A DNA stretch of 64,000 bases from Mucilaginibacter sp. SJ. GTDB lineage: Bacteria; Bacteroidota; Bacteroidia; Sphingobacteriales; Sphingobacteriaceae. The notes below the pieces were generated by a model. That model was not told the DNA's origin. It saw only the letters and a list, made by a program, of their open reading frames with translations, and searched no databases. Below, piece after piece: positions 52,770 through 61,777 of this stretch; position 1 is the first letter of the stretch, and every line of letters begins with the position of its first letter. Location: positions 6,758,001-6,822,000 of the forward strand of contig NZ_CP118631.1 in the NCBI RefSeq assembly GCF_028993635.1. The letters are read 5' to 3'. The position numbers and the translations under genes are program-made.

Positions 52770-53234
52770 ATGAACACTCCCGAAGAAAACTTTGCAGCGT
52801 TGGGTTTAAACCTGCCGCCTGCACCAAAACCACTTGGCGTTTATAAACCATGTTTAGTTGATGGCAAATATTTATACCTGTCGGGCCATGGTCCGGTACA
52901 GGATGATGCGTCACTGATTATTGGCCGCATTGGTGAAACAGTAAGCCAGGAGAACGGCAAACTCGCTGCACAACAGGTTGGTTTAACTATGCTTGCTACC
53001 ATTAAAGCCAACATCGGTAGTTTCAATAAGATAAAACGTGTTATAAAAGTGCTGGGCATGGTTAACTGCACACCCGAATTTGAAAAGCACCCGTTTATCA
53101 TAAATGGCGCCAGCGAACTTTTTGCCAAAATTTGGGGCGAGGAGAACGGCATAGGCGTACGCAGCGCAGTAGGTATGGGCTCATTACCTGATAATATCCC
53201 TGTTGAGATTGAAGCCCTGTTTGAATTAGAATAA
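52770..53234 (+). CDS. RidA family protein (imine deaminase type)
   Basis: This 154-residue protein belongs to the RidA/YjgF/UK114 family that hydrolyses reactive enamine/imine intermediates such as 2-aminoacrylate. The family opening LGVYKPCLVDGKYLYLSGHGP is visible. The active-site arginine appears in GVRSAVGMGSLPDNIPVEIEALFEL, the place where catalytic RidA proteins carry it, and the VEIEA glutamate follows. It is therefore likely active. It lies 124 bases upstream of a DSD1-like lyase gene on the same strand, an association that makes sense because such lyases release 2-aminoacrylate. An inverted repeat (53254-53340) sits in between. Confidence 0.92.
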   Translation: MNTPEENFAALGLNLPPAPKPLGVYKPCLVDGKYLYLSGHGPVQDDASLIIGRIGETVSQENGKLAAQQVGLTMLATIKANIGSFNKIKRVIKVLGMVNCTPEFEKHPFIINGASELFAKIWGEENGIGVRSAVGMGSLPDNIPVEIEALFELE

Positions 53235-53253
53235 AATCTACAATTTCCATTCT

Positions 53254-53340
53254 GTAGAGACGCATAATTGCGTCTCCCTTTTGCAAGGGCACTATGCAGA
53301 CGGCTTTGGATGTTCGGAGTCGCAATTATGCGCCTCTACA
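53254..53340. repeat. 87-base inverted repeat element
   Basis: TGTAGAGACGCATAATTGCG (25-base left arm 53254-53278) and its complement (right arm 53316-53340) differ at two positions. Each arm itself contains the palindrome GACGCATAATTGCGTC or a close variant. The 37-base centre is CT-rich on one side. It is a small MITE-like or RNA-hairpin element between the RidA and lyase genes. Confidence 0.75.
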
Positions 53341-53358
53341 TGAAAAAATATTAAACCC

Positions 53359-54471
53359 ATGACGCCCAACTGGTATAATATACAGGATATTAATAAGCTG
53401 GATACGCCGGCACTGGTGGTTTATCCCGACAGGGTTAAAACAAACATAGCCATGCTTACCGGCATGATTGATGATGTTACCCGTTTGCGCCCGCATGTTA
53501 AAACCTATAAAAATGCAGAGGTTACAGGTTTGTTATTGGATACAGGTATCTGTAAGTTCAAATGTGCCACCATTGCCGAGGCCGAACTGCTGGCCATGAG
53601 CAAAGCTCCTGATGTATTACTGGCCTATCAGCCCGAAGGACCTAAGTTACATCGTTTTATCAGGCTGATCCATGCTTATCCCCAAACACATTTTTCCTGC
53701 TTGGTTGATAATTCAACATCAGCAAAGGAGATTTCCGATGAAGCGGTAAGGTTTAAGACCAATATTGATGTATACCTGGATTTGAATGTTGGCATGAACC
53801 GCACAGGTATAATGCCAGGTTTCGAAGCCCTGCAGCTTTATATGGATTGCGGTGTGCTTCCCGGTATTAACCCAGTCGGTTTACATGCTTATGATGGTCA
53901 TATCCATGATGTTGATCTTCAGAAACGGGCAGACAGGTGTAATTTTGCATTTGATCCTGTACTTAAACTGCAGCAAACTATAAAAAGCAAGGGCTACCCC
54001 GAACCGGTCATAGTGGCTGGTGGCTCACCAACATTCCCTATCCATGCTAAGCGTAAATATGTTGAATGCAGTCCCGGTACATTTGTTTACTGGGATAAAG
54101 GGTACCAAATGGAGATGCCCGAACAGGATTTTTTGCCTGCTGCACTGATTATTACACGTGTAATCTCCCTGCCCGGACCAACAAAGCTTTGTTTGGATGT
54201 GGGGCATAAGTCGATATCTGCCGAGAATGAGCTAAGCAAACGTATTTACTTTTTAAATGCGCCGGAGCTTTACCCGGTAAGCCAAAGTGAAGAGCATCTG
54301 GTAGTTGAAGCGGGAGCTAACCACCAATATCAGGTGGGTGATGTACTTTATGGCATTCCGCACCATGTTTGCCCTACTGTTGCGCTGTACGAGCGCGTTT
54401 ATACTATTGAGAACGAAAATATAAGCGGTGAGTGGCTTAACAAGGCCCGCGACCGCAAGATCACCATTTAA
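53359..54471 (+). CDS. DSD1/D-threonine-aldolase-like PLP enzyme
   Basis: This 370-residue fold-type III (alanine-racemase-like) enzyme has the PLP lysine in LRPHVKTYKN (near residue 49). A C-terminal D-serine-dehydratase-like domain carries the metal pair in PHHVCPTVALYE (His and Cys as in eukaryotic DSD1 and D-threonine aldolases). SLPGPTKLCLDVGHKSISAE links the domains. Members either dehydrate D-serine to pyruvate and ammonia through 2-aminoacrylate or cleave D-threonine. Substrate cannot be told from this reading, but a RidA gene upstream favours a dehydratase type. It is followed after 14 bases by the dipeptidase gene. Confidence 0.9.
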   Translation: MTPNWYNIQDINKLDTPALVVYPDRVKTNIAMLTGMIDDVTRLRPHVKTYKNAEVTGLLLDTGICKFKCATIAEAELLAMSKAPDVLLAYQPEGPKLHRFIRLIHAYPQTHFSCLVDNSTSAKEISDEAVRFKTNIDVYLDLNVGMNRTGIMPGFEALQLYMDCGVLPGINPVGLHAYDGHIHDVDLQKRADRCNFAFDPVLKLQQTIKSKGYPEPVIVAGGSPTFPIHAKRKYVECSPGTFVYWDKGYQMEMPEQDFLPAALIITRVISLPGPTKLCLDVGHKSISAENELSKRIYFLNAPELYPVSQSEEHLVVEAGANHQYQVGDVLYGIPHHVCPTVALYERVYTIENENISGEWLNKARDRKITI

Positions 54472-54485
54472 ATTTCCCCTAAGCA

Positions 54486-55556
54486 ATGTTTGTTGTAGAC
54501 GCCCATTTAGATTTAAGCATGAACGCCCTGGAGTGGAACCGCGATCTTACGCGCCCCCTTGCCGAGGTAAATCAACGCGAGGAAGGTTTAACCGATAAAC
54601 CCGACCGCGCCAAAGCAGTTGTTACCTTACCCGAACTACGCAAAGGCAATATCGGCCTTGTAGTAGCAACACAGATAGGTCGTTATGTTGCTCCCGATAA
54701 CCCTTTACCGGGCTGGCATTCGCCTGAACAGGCCTGGGCACAAACGCAAGGGCAGATATCCTGGTACAAAGCCATGGAAGATGCCGGGGAAATGGTGCAG
54801 GTGAATGATCTCGCATCACTTGGAAAACATTTAGAACTTTGGAATGATGGTGCACCAACAGAAAAAAAGCCAATAGGTTATATTTTAAGTTTGGAAGGTG
54901 CCGATTCTATAGTGACTGTTAAACATTTGGAACAGGCTTATAATTATGGCTTGCGGGCTGTTGGTCCGGCGCATTATGGCCCCGGCAGGTATGCTCAGGG
55001 TACTGATGCTACCGGTTACATGGGACCTAAAGGTCATGAGTTGCTTAAAGAAATGGAGCGGCTGAATATCATTTTAGATGCTACCCATCTCTGCGATGAC
55101 AGTTTTTGGGAAGCACTTGATCATTTTAACGGGCACGTTTGGGCAAGTCATAACAATTGCCGGGCACTGGTAAATCATAACCGCCAGTACAGCGATGAGA
55201 TGATAAAAGCCCTTATCGACCGCGGCGCGGTGATCGGCGCCGCCCTTGATGCCTGGATGATGGTGCCCGGATGGGTAAGGGGCGTATCTACCCCAAAAGG
55301 TATGAACTGTAATATGGAAGTTATGGTTGACCATATCGATCATATTTGCCAGATAGCCGGTAATGCCCTGCACGTAGGTATGGGTACTGATTTGGATGGC
55401 GCTTTCGGACGTGAGCAATGCCCTTATGACCTTGAAACCATTGCCGATCTGCAAAAAGTGCCCGATCTGTTAAAGAAACGCGGTTATACTGATGAGGATA
55501 TTCAAAATATGATGCACGGCAACTGGCTCAGGTTTTTAAGGAATGCCTGGGCTTGA
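54486..55556 (+). CDS. M19 (renal-type) membrane dipeptidase family protein
   Basis: This 356-residue zinc amidohydrolase of the M19 family shows HxD in VDAHLDLSMN (residues ~5-8), the bridging Glu in ILSLEGADSI, His in LDATHLCDDSF, His in WASHNNCRAL and Asp in GMGTDLDGAFG. These match the expected order. M19 enzymes cleave dipeptides, including those with D-amino acids at the C-terminal position. The N-terminus has no signal peptide, so it is likely cytoplasmic despite the family name. The 14-base spacing from the DSD1-like gene and the RidA gene upstream suggest a D-amino-acid or D-dipeptide catabolic operon. Confidence 0.92.
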   Translation: MFVVDAHLDLSMNALEWNRDLTRPLAEVNQREEGLTDKPDRAKAVVTLPELRKGNIGLVVATQIGRYVAPDNPLPGWHSPEQAWAQTQGQISWYKAMEDAGEMVQVNDLASLGKHLELWNDGAPTEKKPIGYILSLEGADSIVTVKHLEQAYNYGLRAVGPAHYGPGRYAQGTDATGYMGPKGHELLKEMERLNIILDATHLCDDSFWEALDHFNGHVWASHNNCRALVNHNRQYSDEMIKALIDRGAVIGAALDAWMMVPGWVRGVSTPKGMNCNMEVMVDHIDHICQIAGNALHVGMGTDLDGAFGREQCPYDLETIADLQKVPDLLKKRGYTDEDIQNMMHGNWLRFLRNAWA

Positions 55557-55937
55557 TCAGTTTGCCGTTTTTAGTTTGCAGTAGGCAGTTCTCCGGAACA
55601 GGCCGCGTCCGTTTAACACTACTCGACTTTAGCGATGACGTAACTTTGTCCTAAAAGATGTAAGCATTCTGCTTCCAGGATATAGCTTATAAGATAAATA
55701 TCGCATCATTATGCCCCCGACTTATTAACAGGTTAAGCTGAAAGCTTAATTAATTGGGGGGAAGTTGCGCCATCGCTAAACTTCGGCCAGGAAAGAGATA
55801 GGATATCAATAATTAAATCTCCAATCCCACCTATTCTTCATATTACAGTAAAAACAAATCGTACGTTGCGGTATTTTTACCTAATTAAATCTACTTTGCA
55901 AAACGCTTACCTTAAATTGGGTGTGGTGTAATATACT
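55557..55937. other. intergenic region with inverted repeat
   Basis: No ORF is supported in these 381 bases. They hold an inverted repeat (55624-55784) and, on the left, a GCAGTAGGCAGTT string related to the repeat at 11286-11328. Confidence 0.4.
55624..55784. repeat. inverted repeat of about 20-base arms
   Basis: CGACTTTAGCGATGACGTAACT (about 55624-55645) is complementary to AGTTGCGCCATCGCTAAACTTCG (about 55763-55785) with about 18 matching bases. The 120-base interior contains a GCTTAA/TTAAGC pairing. A MITE-like size without coding content. Confidence 0.45.
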
Positions 55938-58538
55938 ATGAACGCAGAACAATCAAGGTTAAAAGATACAGGCTGGAGAAAGTGGGGGCCTTATGTAAGT
56001 GACCGCCAGTGGGGCACCGTGCGCGAGGATTACAGTGCCAATGGTGATGCCTGGAACTACATTACCCATGATATGGCCCGCAGCAAAGCTTACCGCTGGG
56101 GCGAGGAGGGTATAGCCGGTATCTGCGACAGGCAGCAATACCTTTGCTTCGCTATTGCCTTGTGGAATAAAAAAGACCCCATTATTAAAGAGCGCTATTT
56201 TGGCCTAAGTAATCCCGAAGGTAACCACGGTGAGGACGTAAAAGAGATGTACTATTATTTAGATAGCACACCTACGCACTCATACATGAAGGCGTTGTAT
56301 AAATATCCGCAAAACGAGTTTCCGTACAAATGGCTGATTGATGAAAACAAACGACGCGGCCGCCAGGATCCGGAGTTTGAACTCATGGATACCGGGATCT
56401 TTGATCGTAACGAATACTTTGATGTTTTTACCGAATATGTTAAAAGTGCACAGGAAGATATCCTCATTAAAATAACTATTCATAACCGAGGTGAAGAGGA
56501 CGCGCCGCTTAATGCAATGCCTACGTTATGGTTCCGTAATACCTGGGCTTGGGGATATGATTCACGCAAGCCAGATCTTTGTGCTTCTGCGGATAAGGTG
56601 ATCAGTATTTTTCATAAAGACCTTGGACAAATGTGGCTGCATACCGAAGGAGAAGCTCAACTCCTGTTTTGTGATAACGAAACCAACTCGCGCAGACTTT
56701 ATAATTATGACGATGGCCGAAAATATTATAAGGATGGTATAAACGATTATATTATTCATGGTGCCGATACGGTAAATCCTAAAAACATGGGCACCAAAGC
56801 AGCTATAAATTACGATTTGAATATCCCGGCCAGGCAGTGCGTAACCATACGCTTGCGACTGTCTGAAGATGCAAATTATAGTTTTGAGGATTTTGACGAA
56901 GTTTTTGCTGTTCGCCAAACAGAGGCCGACCAGTTTTATAACGATATTCATGGCGCTACTATGAATCCTGATCGCCGCCTTATTCAGCGACAGGCTTTTG
57001 CGGGTATGTTATGGAACAAGCAGTTTTACTATTCAGATATCCGCCATTGGCTTAGCGGCGATAAAGGGATGCCCCGCCCGCCCGCGCAAAGGCAAAAAGC
57101 CCGAAACAGTAAGTGGGCGCATCTTAATACCCGCGATATTATTTCGATGCCCGATAAATGGGAATATCCCTGGTTTGCTGCCTGGGACCTTGCTTTTCAC
57201 TGCCTGCCGCTGGCAACTGTTGATATGGCCTTTGCCAAAAATCAGTTGATTTTGCTTACCCGCGACTGGTATATGCATCCTAACGGCCAGTTGCCTGCCT
57301 ATGAATGGGATTTTGGCGATGTAAACCCTCCGGTACATGCCATGGCGGTGTGGAACGTTTATAAAACGGATAAAGAAAACAATAACGGTAAGGGAGATAC
57401 CTATTTTCTGGAGCGGGTTTTTCATAAGCTGATGCTGAATTTTACCTGGTGGGTTAACCGTAAAGATCAATCGGGGAATAATATTTTTGAGGGTGGTTTC
57501 CTGGGGATGGATAATATTGGTGTTTTTGACCGTAATATGCATTTACCCTCCGGGCAGCATTTGGAACAGGCCGATGGTACCAGTTTGATGGCCATGTATT
57601 CGCTTAACCTGTTGCGTATTGCCACCGAGCTTACCGAAACCGACAAAGCTTACGCTGATATTGCTTCCAAATTTTTTGAGCATTTCATTTATATTGTGGG
57701 AGCTATGTCAAACCTGGGTGAGAATAATGAAGGGCTTTGGGATGATGACGATGGCTTTTTTTATGATCAGATCCGTTTCCCTGATGATGGTTCTATTAAA
57801 ATGCGGGTACGGAGCATCGTAGGGCTGATTCCACTGTTTGCTACCGAGGTATTGGATGAAAAAGATATTACGGAAAGCCCGGTGTTTAAAGACCGCATGA
57901 AATGGTTTGCCGAAAACCGGCCTGATCTTGCATCGCTGGTTTCGCGCTGGAACGAGAAGGGAAGCAACGGTAAACACCTGATTAGTTTGCTGCGCGGCTA
58001 CAGGATGAAATCATTGCTCAAATACATGTTGGATGAAAATGAGTTTTTAAGCGACTACGGGATCCGTTCACTTTCAAAGTATCACCTTAAACATCCTTAT
58101 CACGTTTCGGTAAATGGAGTTGAATTTGGCATATCCTATGTGCCTGGCGAGAGTGACAGCGGTTTATTTGGTGGTAACAGTAACTGGCGCGGTCCTATCT
58201 GGATGCCGATCAATTACCTGATCATTGATAGTTTACACCGCTTTCATATGTTTTACGGCGATGAATTTAAAATAGAGTGCCCAACCGGATCGGGAAATTT
58301 TATGAACCTGAAGGAGGTAGCCAACGAACTTTATGCCCGGGTTTCCAAACTGTTTATGAAAAACGAAAATGGTGAGCGACCGGTTTACGGTAAAAATCCA
58401 AAACTGCAAACTGATCCGCATTTTAAAGATCATGTGTTGTTTTACGAGTTTTTTGATGGCGATACAGGTCTTGGTTTAGGTGCCGCACATCAAACCGGCT
58501 GGACAGGGTTGATAGCCAATTGTTTGTATTTGGAGTAA
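55938..58538 (+). CDS. GH63-like glucosidase
   Basis: This 866-residue protein without signal peptide matches GH63/MGH1-like (alpha/alpha)6-barrel glycosidases. It has an N-terminal beta-sandwich-like region with WGEEGIAGICDRQQYLCFA. Catalytic-domain blocks are YPWFAAWDLAFHCLPLATVD (WDxAFH), LPAYEWDFGDVNPPVHAMAVW, GLWDDDDGFFYDQIRFPDG and YVPGESDSGLFGGNSNWRGPIWMP. The C-terminus ends QTGWTGLIANCLYLE as in such enzymes. Substrates in the family include alpha-glucosides and glucosylglycerate-type compounds; which applies is unknown. It may serve cytoplasmic glycan or compatible-solute breakdown. Single gene, 381 bases after the dipeptidase. Confidence 0.88.
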   Translation: MNAEQSRLKDTGWRKWGPYVSDRQWGTVREDYSANGDAWNYITHDMARSKAYRWGEEGIAGICDRQQYLCFAIALWNKKDPIIKERYFGLSNPEGNHGEDVKEMYYYLDSTPTHSYMKALYKYPQNEFPYKWLIDENKRRGRQDPEFELMDTGIFDRNEYFDVFTEYVKSAQEDILIKITIHNRGEEDAPLNAMPTLWFRNTWAWGYDSRKPDLCASADKVISIFHKDLGQMWLHTEGEAQLLFCDNETNSRRLYNYDDGRKYYKDGINDYIIHGADTVNPKNMGTKAAINYDLNIPARQCVTIRLRLSEDANYSFEDFDEVFAVRQTEADQFYNDIHGATMNPDRRLIQRQAFAGMLWNKQFYYSDIRHWLSGDKGMPRPPAQRQKARNSKWAHLNTRDIISMPDKWEYPWFAAWDLAFHCLPLATVDMAFAKNQLILLTRDWYMHPNGQLPAYEWDFGDVNPPVHAMAVWNVYKTDKENNNGKGDTYFLERVFHKLMLNFTWWVNRKDQSGNNIFEGGFLGMDNIGVFDRNMHLPSGQHLEQADGTSLMAMYSLNLLRIATELTETDKAYADIASKFFEHFIYIVGAMSNLGENNEGLWDDDDGFFYDQIRFPDDGSIKMRVRSIVGLIPLFATEVLDEKDITESPVFKDRMKWFAENRPDLASLVSRWNEKGSNGKHLISLLRGYRMKSLLKYMLDENEFLSDYGIRSLSKYHLKHPYHVSVNGVEFGISYVPGESDSGLFGGNSNWRGPIWMPINYLIIDSLHRFHMFYGDEFKIECPTGSGNFMNLKEVANELYARVSKLFMKNENGERPVYGKNPKLQTDPHFKDHVLFYEFFDGDTGLGLGAAHQTGWTGLIANCLYLE

Positions 58539-59128
58539 AAGCTCACAACCCTGTATTTTATTATAAATGTTAACCTGATAACCTAAATTTACAGAAATAA
58601 AAACCATTATACCGTCGGCGTTGTACAATCAATTACCTGGAATTGTTTGATCAGGGTCAATTCAACAGGTAATGCTTTTATTTTGAATGCGTTAGGGATA
58701 GGAGCGGATACCAGCCCTGAGCGTAATGCCTGCAGGCGTATGAGCGGATAGCCCGGCCGAAGGCAACGCGCAAAGATCGTTTTAAAAATATCATTTTGTA
58801 AGTAGAGTCTTAACGACCTAAATCCTCATAATGGTCGCGTACCTCTGGCACACCTAACGTTCATCTATTTATTTCTACAAACCTTTTGCACCTCTGCTGC
58901 AACCCGTCAGCTTGTTAACTAAATAATACCATGTGATAGTTAATTAACAAAGATTATAGATAACATTAACTAATACTGATTCCACCTATTTATCGGCCTT
59001 AAGCTTTCAGCACTAAGCTTTTAGATTTTATATAAAACTATTGTGTAAAAAAGACACAATAAAATTTCTTTGCTTATTATTAATTAATTAGCTTTACTGT
59101 ACCAGTTAATTATTAACCATTATCAAAC
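58539..59128. other. 590-base intergenic region with a structured GC-rich core
   Basis: No ORF is supported. The GC-rich segment 58689-58769 stands out from the AT-rich surroundings. The right third (58910-59128) is very AT-rich and may hold the promoter of the isomerase-like gene, but no clear TAnnTTTG is present. Confidence 0.4.
58689..58769. repeat. structured REP-like element
   Basis: The segment opens GCGTTAGGGATAGGAGCGG and closes with GCGGATAGCCCGGCC and AACGC, so the outer GCGTT/AACGC pair. An inner GCCTGCAGGC palindrome and two GAGCGGATA words are visible. The GATAGCCCGG plus GCGTTAGGGATA words are of a type I associate with intergenic repeats in Sphingobacteriaceae genomes, but no search was done. 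Confidence 0.5.
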
Positions 59129-60058
59129 ATGATTTACAGCAGAAGAAATTTTATTAAAGGCACCGGTGCATTGGTGCTTGGCGGCATGGCCTTATCGGGT
59201 AAAGCGGCAAGTTTTTTGAGTAACATGGAACACCATCCTGTAGGGCTACAGTTGTTTACTTTTTTTGGCATTATTGACGAAGATGTAAAGGGCACGCTGA
59301 GCAAAATTGCAGCTGTTGGATACAAGGAATTAGAATCTGCCTTTAGTAAAAAAGGCGGCTATTATGGTATGAAGCCTAAAGAATTTAAGGTCATGGTGAA
59401 CGACCTGGGCATGAGCTGGACCTCGCACCATGTTCTTGGCGCTCCGTTTAAACTGCCCCCGGGAGCAAAAATGCCTGCAGGTGCAGATGGTAAGCCGATG
59501 GTATTGCCTCCTGTGCTTAATCTGCGTGATAACATGCAGCAAGTAATTGATGAGGTTGCGGAAGGCGGTGTTCAATACCTGGTTTGCGCCAATTCGCCTA
59601 CCGCTACGCTTGAAGAAATAAAATCGACCATTGAGGTGTTGAACAAAACAGGGGAGGCTGCAAAAAAAGCAGGCATCCAGTTTGCATATCATAACCACGA
59701 TATGGAGTTTCACGCGGTTGATGGTAAAGTGCCTTATGACTTGCTATTGAGTGAAACTGATGCAAGCAATGTAAAAATGGAGCTTGATTTGGCCTGGGCT
59801 GTTAAAGCGGGTAAAAATCCGGTAGAAATGTTTAAGGAACATCCCGGTCGTTTCCCGCTTTGGCATGTGAAAGATTTAGATGCAAGCCGACAGAATATAC
59901 AACCTGTAGGAGGTGGTACCATTGATTTTAAACCGATTTTCGCGGCGGCAAAATCAGCCGGTATGCAACACTTTTTTGTAGAGCATGATATGCCAAAAGA
60001 TGCCTTTGCCAGTATAACTGCCAGCATAGGGTATTTGAAGGATAAGCTGATGGTGTAA
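59129..60058 (+). CDS. exported sugar isomerase/epimerase-like TIM-barrel protein
   Basis: This 309-residue protein starts with a Tat-like signal (MIYSRRNFIKGTGALVLGGM, RRNFIK twin-arginine). A TIM-barrel sugar-phosphate isomerase/epimerase (AP endonuclease 2-like) domain follows. Metal- and substrate-site blocks are YHNHDMEFH (near residue 190), MELDLAWAVKAG, WHVKDLD and FVEHDMP. Many Bacteroidota homologues with Tat signals are secreted and of unknown substrate; some act on keto sugars. A strong terminator at 60106-60140 follows, so it is a single-gene transcript separate from the permease. Confidence 0.88.
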   Translation: MIYSRRNFIKGTGALVLGGMALSGKAASFLSNMEHHPVGLQLFTFFGIIDEDVKGTLSKIAAVGYKELESAFSKKGGYYGMKPKEFKVMVNDLGMSWTSHHVLGAPFKLPPGAKMPAGADGKPMVLPPVLNLRDNMQQVIDEVAEGGVQYLVCANSPTATLEEIKSTIEVLNKTGEAAKKAGIQFAYHNHDMEFHAVDGKVPYDLLLSETDASNVKMELDLAWAVKAGKNPVEMFKEHPGRFPLWHVKDLDASRQNIQPVGGGTIDFKPIFAAAKSAGMQHFFVEHDMPKDAFASITASIGYLKDKLMV

Positions 60059-60105
60059 ATAACTTTGGTACAGCTGAACTAACTATTAATTGTTATAACA
60101 AAATT

Positions 60106-60140
60106 ACAGCCGATAAATTCAAATTTATCGGCTGTTTTGT
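60106..60140 (+). terminator. intrinsic terminator after the isomerase-like gene
   Basis: ACAGCCGATAAATT (60106-60119) is fully complementary to AATTTATCGGCTGT (60122-60135), then TTTTG. Confidence 0.88.
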
Positions 60141-60258
60141 TTGCTAACGATTGTTGTTTGCCTCTTATCATAGTTTATGAGCTTTTTTTGTAAAAGAAGA
60201 CGCCGGAACTTATAGTATTTTTTTAAAAAGTATAGCTTAACAATTCTATAATGTGCCG

Positions 60259-60266
60259 TAATTTTG
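60259..60266 (+). promoter_or_regulatory. candidate -7 element for the ethanolamine permease gene
   Basis: TAATTTTG matches TAnnTTTG, 58 bases before the ATG at 60325. No -33 TTG at standard spacing. Confidence 0.3.
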
Positions 60267-60324
60267 ATTTAACCTGCCTGTTGAGTAATTTGAGGCGATA
60301 AAACATTATTTATAACGGCGGCTT

Positions 60325-61677
60325 ATGGCGGAAACATCTGCAGAACATTTAAAACGGGTTTTAAAACCTATCCATTTATGGGCTATAGCCGTAGGGTTGG
60401 TTATTTCGGGCGAATATTTTGGGTGGAATTTGGGATGGGCCGTATCCGGCACCATAGGTTTGCTGATAGCCACCCTGGTTATCACCTTAATGTATATTAC
60501 ATTTATTTTTAGCTATACCGAACTCACCGCTTCCATACCTCACGCGGGTGGCGCTTTTGCTTATGCATATCGTGCGATGGGACCGTTTGGTGGCTTAGTT
60601 GCCGGTTACGCTACCCTTGTCGATTTCCTGGTGGCTACGCCCGCTGTAGCAGTTTCTTTAGGGAGTTACCTGCACTTTTTATACCCGGCTATCCCTATAA
60701 CAGAGGCCGCCATGGGCTTTAATATTCTTTTTATCCTTTTAAATATGCTTGGGGTAAAGGAATCGGCGACGTTTTCGGTGTTCATTACCGTACTTGCCGT
60801 AATTGAGCTGCTGCTTTACCTGGGGATTGTGTCGCCGCATTTTAAAATGGTAAACTACCTTGCCAATCCAATGCCTTTTGGCTGGGCTGGCGTATTTGCA
60901 GCTTTGCCTTTTGCAGTTTGGTTTTACCTGGCTATTGAAGGCGTAGCTATGGTAGCCGAAGAGGTGGAGAACCCGAAAAGGAATATTCCCCGTGGTTATA
61001 TATCGGCTATTATAACGCTGGTAGTGTTAGCGTTGGGGGTAATGGTTATAACCGGTGGGCTTACCGACTGGCGCAAACTAAGCCATTTAGACTACCCCTT
61101 GCCCGAGGCTATTGGGATAGTATTGGGCAAAGGAAACGGTTTAACCAAAATATTTGCGAGTATAGGTTTATTTGGACTGATCGCGTCGCTGCATGGTATT
61201 ATTCTCGCCTCTTCGCGGCAGGTGTTTGCCATGGCACGCAGCGGTTATTTGCCCCGGATGCTGGCGGACATTAATCACAGATTTAAGACACCACATTGGG
61301 CGCTTGTGGTAAGTGGTATAGTAAGCTCCATCTTCATTTATAAGTTTAAGACGGATCAGATCATCATGCTCTCGGTGCTTGGTGCGGTCGTAATGTACAT
61401 CATGAGCATGACGAGCCTCTTTATATTACGCAAAAAGGAGCCGCGCTTAAGCCGGCCCTTCCTGGCCCCGGTATACCCGGTTTTCCCGGCAATAGCTTTG
61501 GTTATTTGTGTGATATGTTTAATAGCAACAATCTATTTTAACCCAGATATGAGCCTCATTTTTGCGGGAGGATTAGTAATTGTTTTACTGATTTTTATAG
61601 TGATGGGCAAGCATAAAGTGGCTTTAACAGAAAATATGATGAGCGCACCAATGGATGAGGAGGTCATTAATCATTGA
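60325..61677 (+). CDS. APC-family ethanolamine/amino acid permease
   Basis: This 450-residue transporter has about 12 membrane segments. It shows APC-family features: GxxxSGEYFGWNLGW at the first segment (VISGEYFGWNLGWA), PHAGGAFAYAYRAMGPFGG in segment 3, EGVAMVAEEVENPKRNIPRGY in the cytoplasmic loop, and ASLHGIILASSRQVFAMAR. The E-Y-F-G-W-N motif is that of ethanolamine permeases (Eat-type) rather than general amino acid carriers. Next to eutB and eutC downstream (100 bases), the ethanolamine role is likely; an amino acid substrate is the alternative. Confidence 0.9.
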   Translation: MAETSAEHLKRVLKPIHLWAIAVGLVISGEYFGWNLGWAVSGTIGLLIATLVITLMYITFIFSYTELTASIPHAGGAFAYAYRAMGPFGGLVAGYATLVDFLVATPAVAVSLGSYLHFLYPAIPITEAAMGFNILFILLNMLGVKESATFSVFITVLAVIELLLYLGIVSPHFKMVNYLANPMPFGWAGVFAALPFAVWFYLAIEGVAMVAEEVENPKRNIPRGYISAIITLVVLALGVMVITGGLTDWRKLSHLDYPLPEAIGIVLGKGNGLTKIFASIGLFGLIASLHGIILASSRQVFAMARSGYLPRMLADINHRFKTPHWALVVSGIVSSIFIYKFKTDQIIMLSVLGAVVMYIMSMTSLFILRKKEPRLSRPFLAPVYPVFPAIALVICVICLIATIYFNPDMSLIFAGGLVIVLLIFIVMGKHKVALTENMMSAPMDEEVINH

Positions 61678-61777
61678 GTCACTAAATCATTTGCTTGTTC
61701 GCTTTTTGAATAATGAACCAATGACATAATGATTGAAAAAAATGACCCAATGACCAGTGAAATAATGATATAAAGAA

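Noticed and set aside
60059..61777. Adenosylcobalamin riboswitch expected upstream of the ethanolamine genes
   Set aside because: No B12-box-like motif or multi-stem structure could be recognised in the leaders at 60059-60324 or 61678-61777.
61678..61777. AATGA-rich gap before eutB as a regulatory repeat
   Set aside because: Several AATGA words occur, but they are irregular and no hairpin or consensus spacing is evident.
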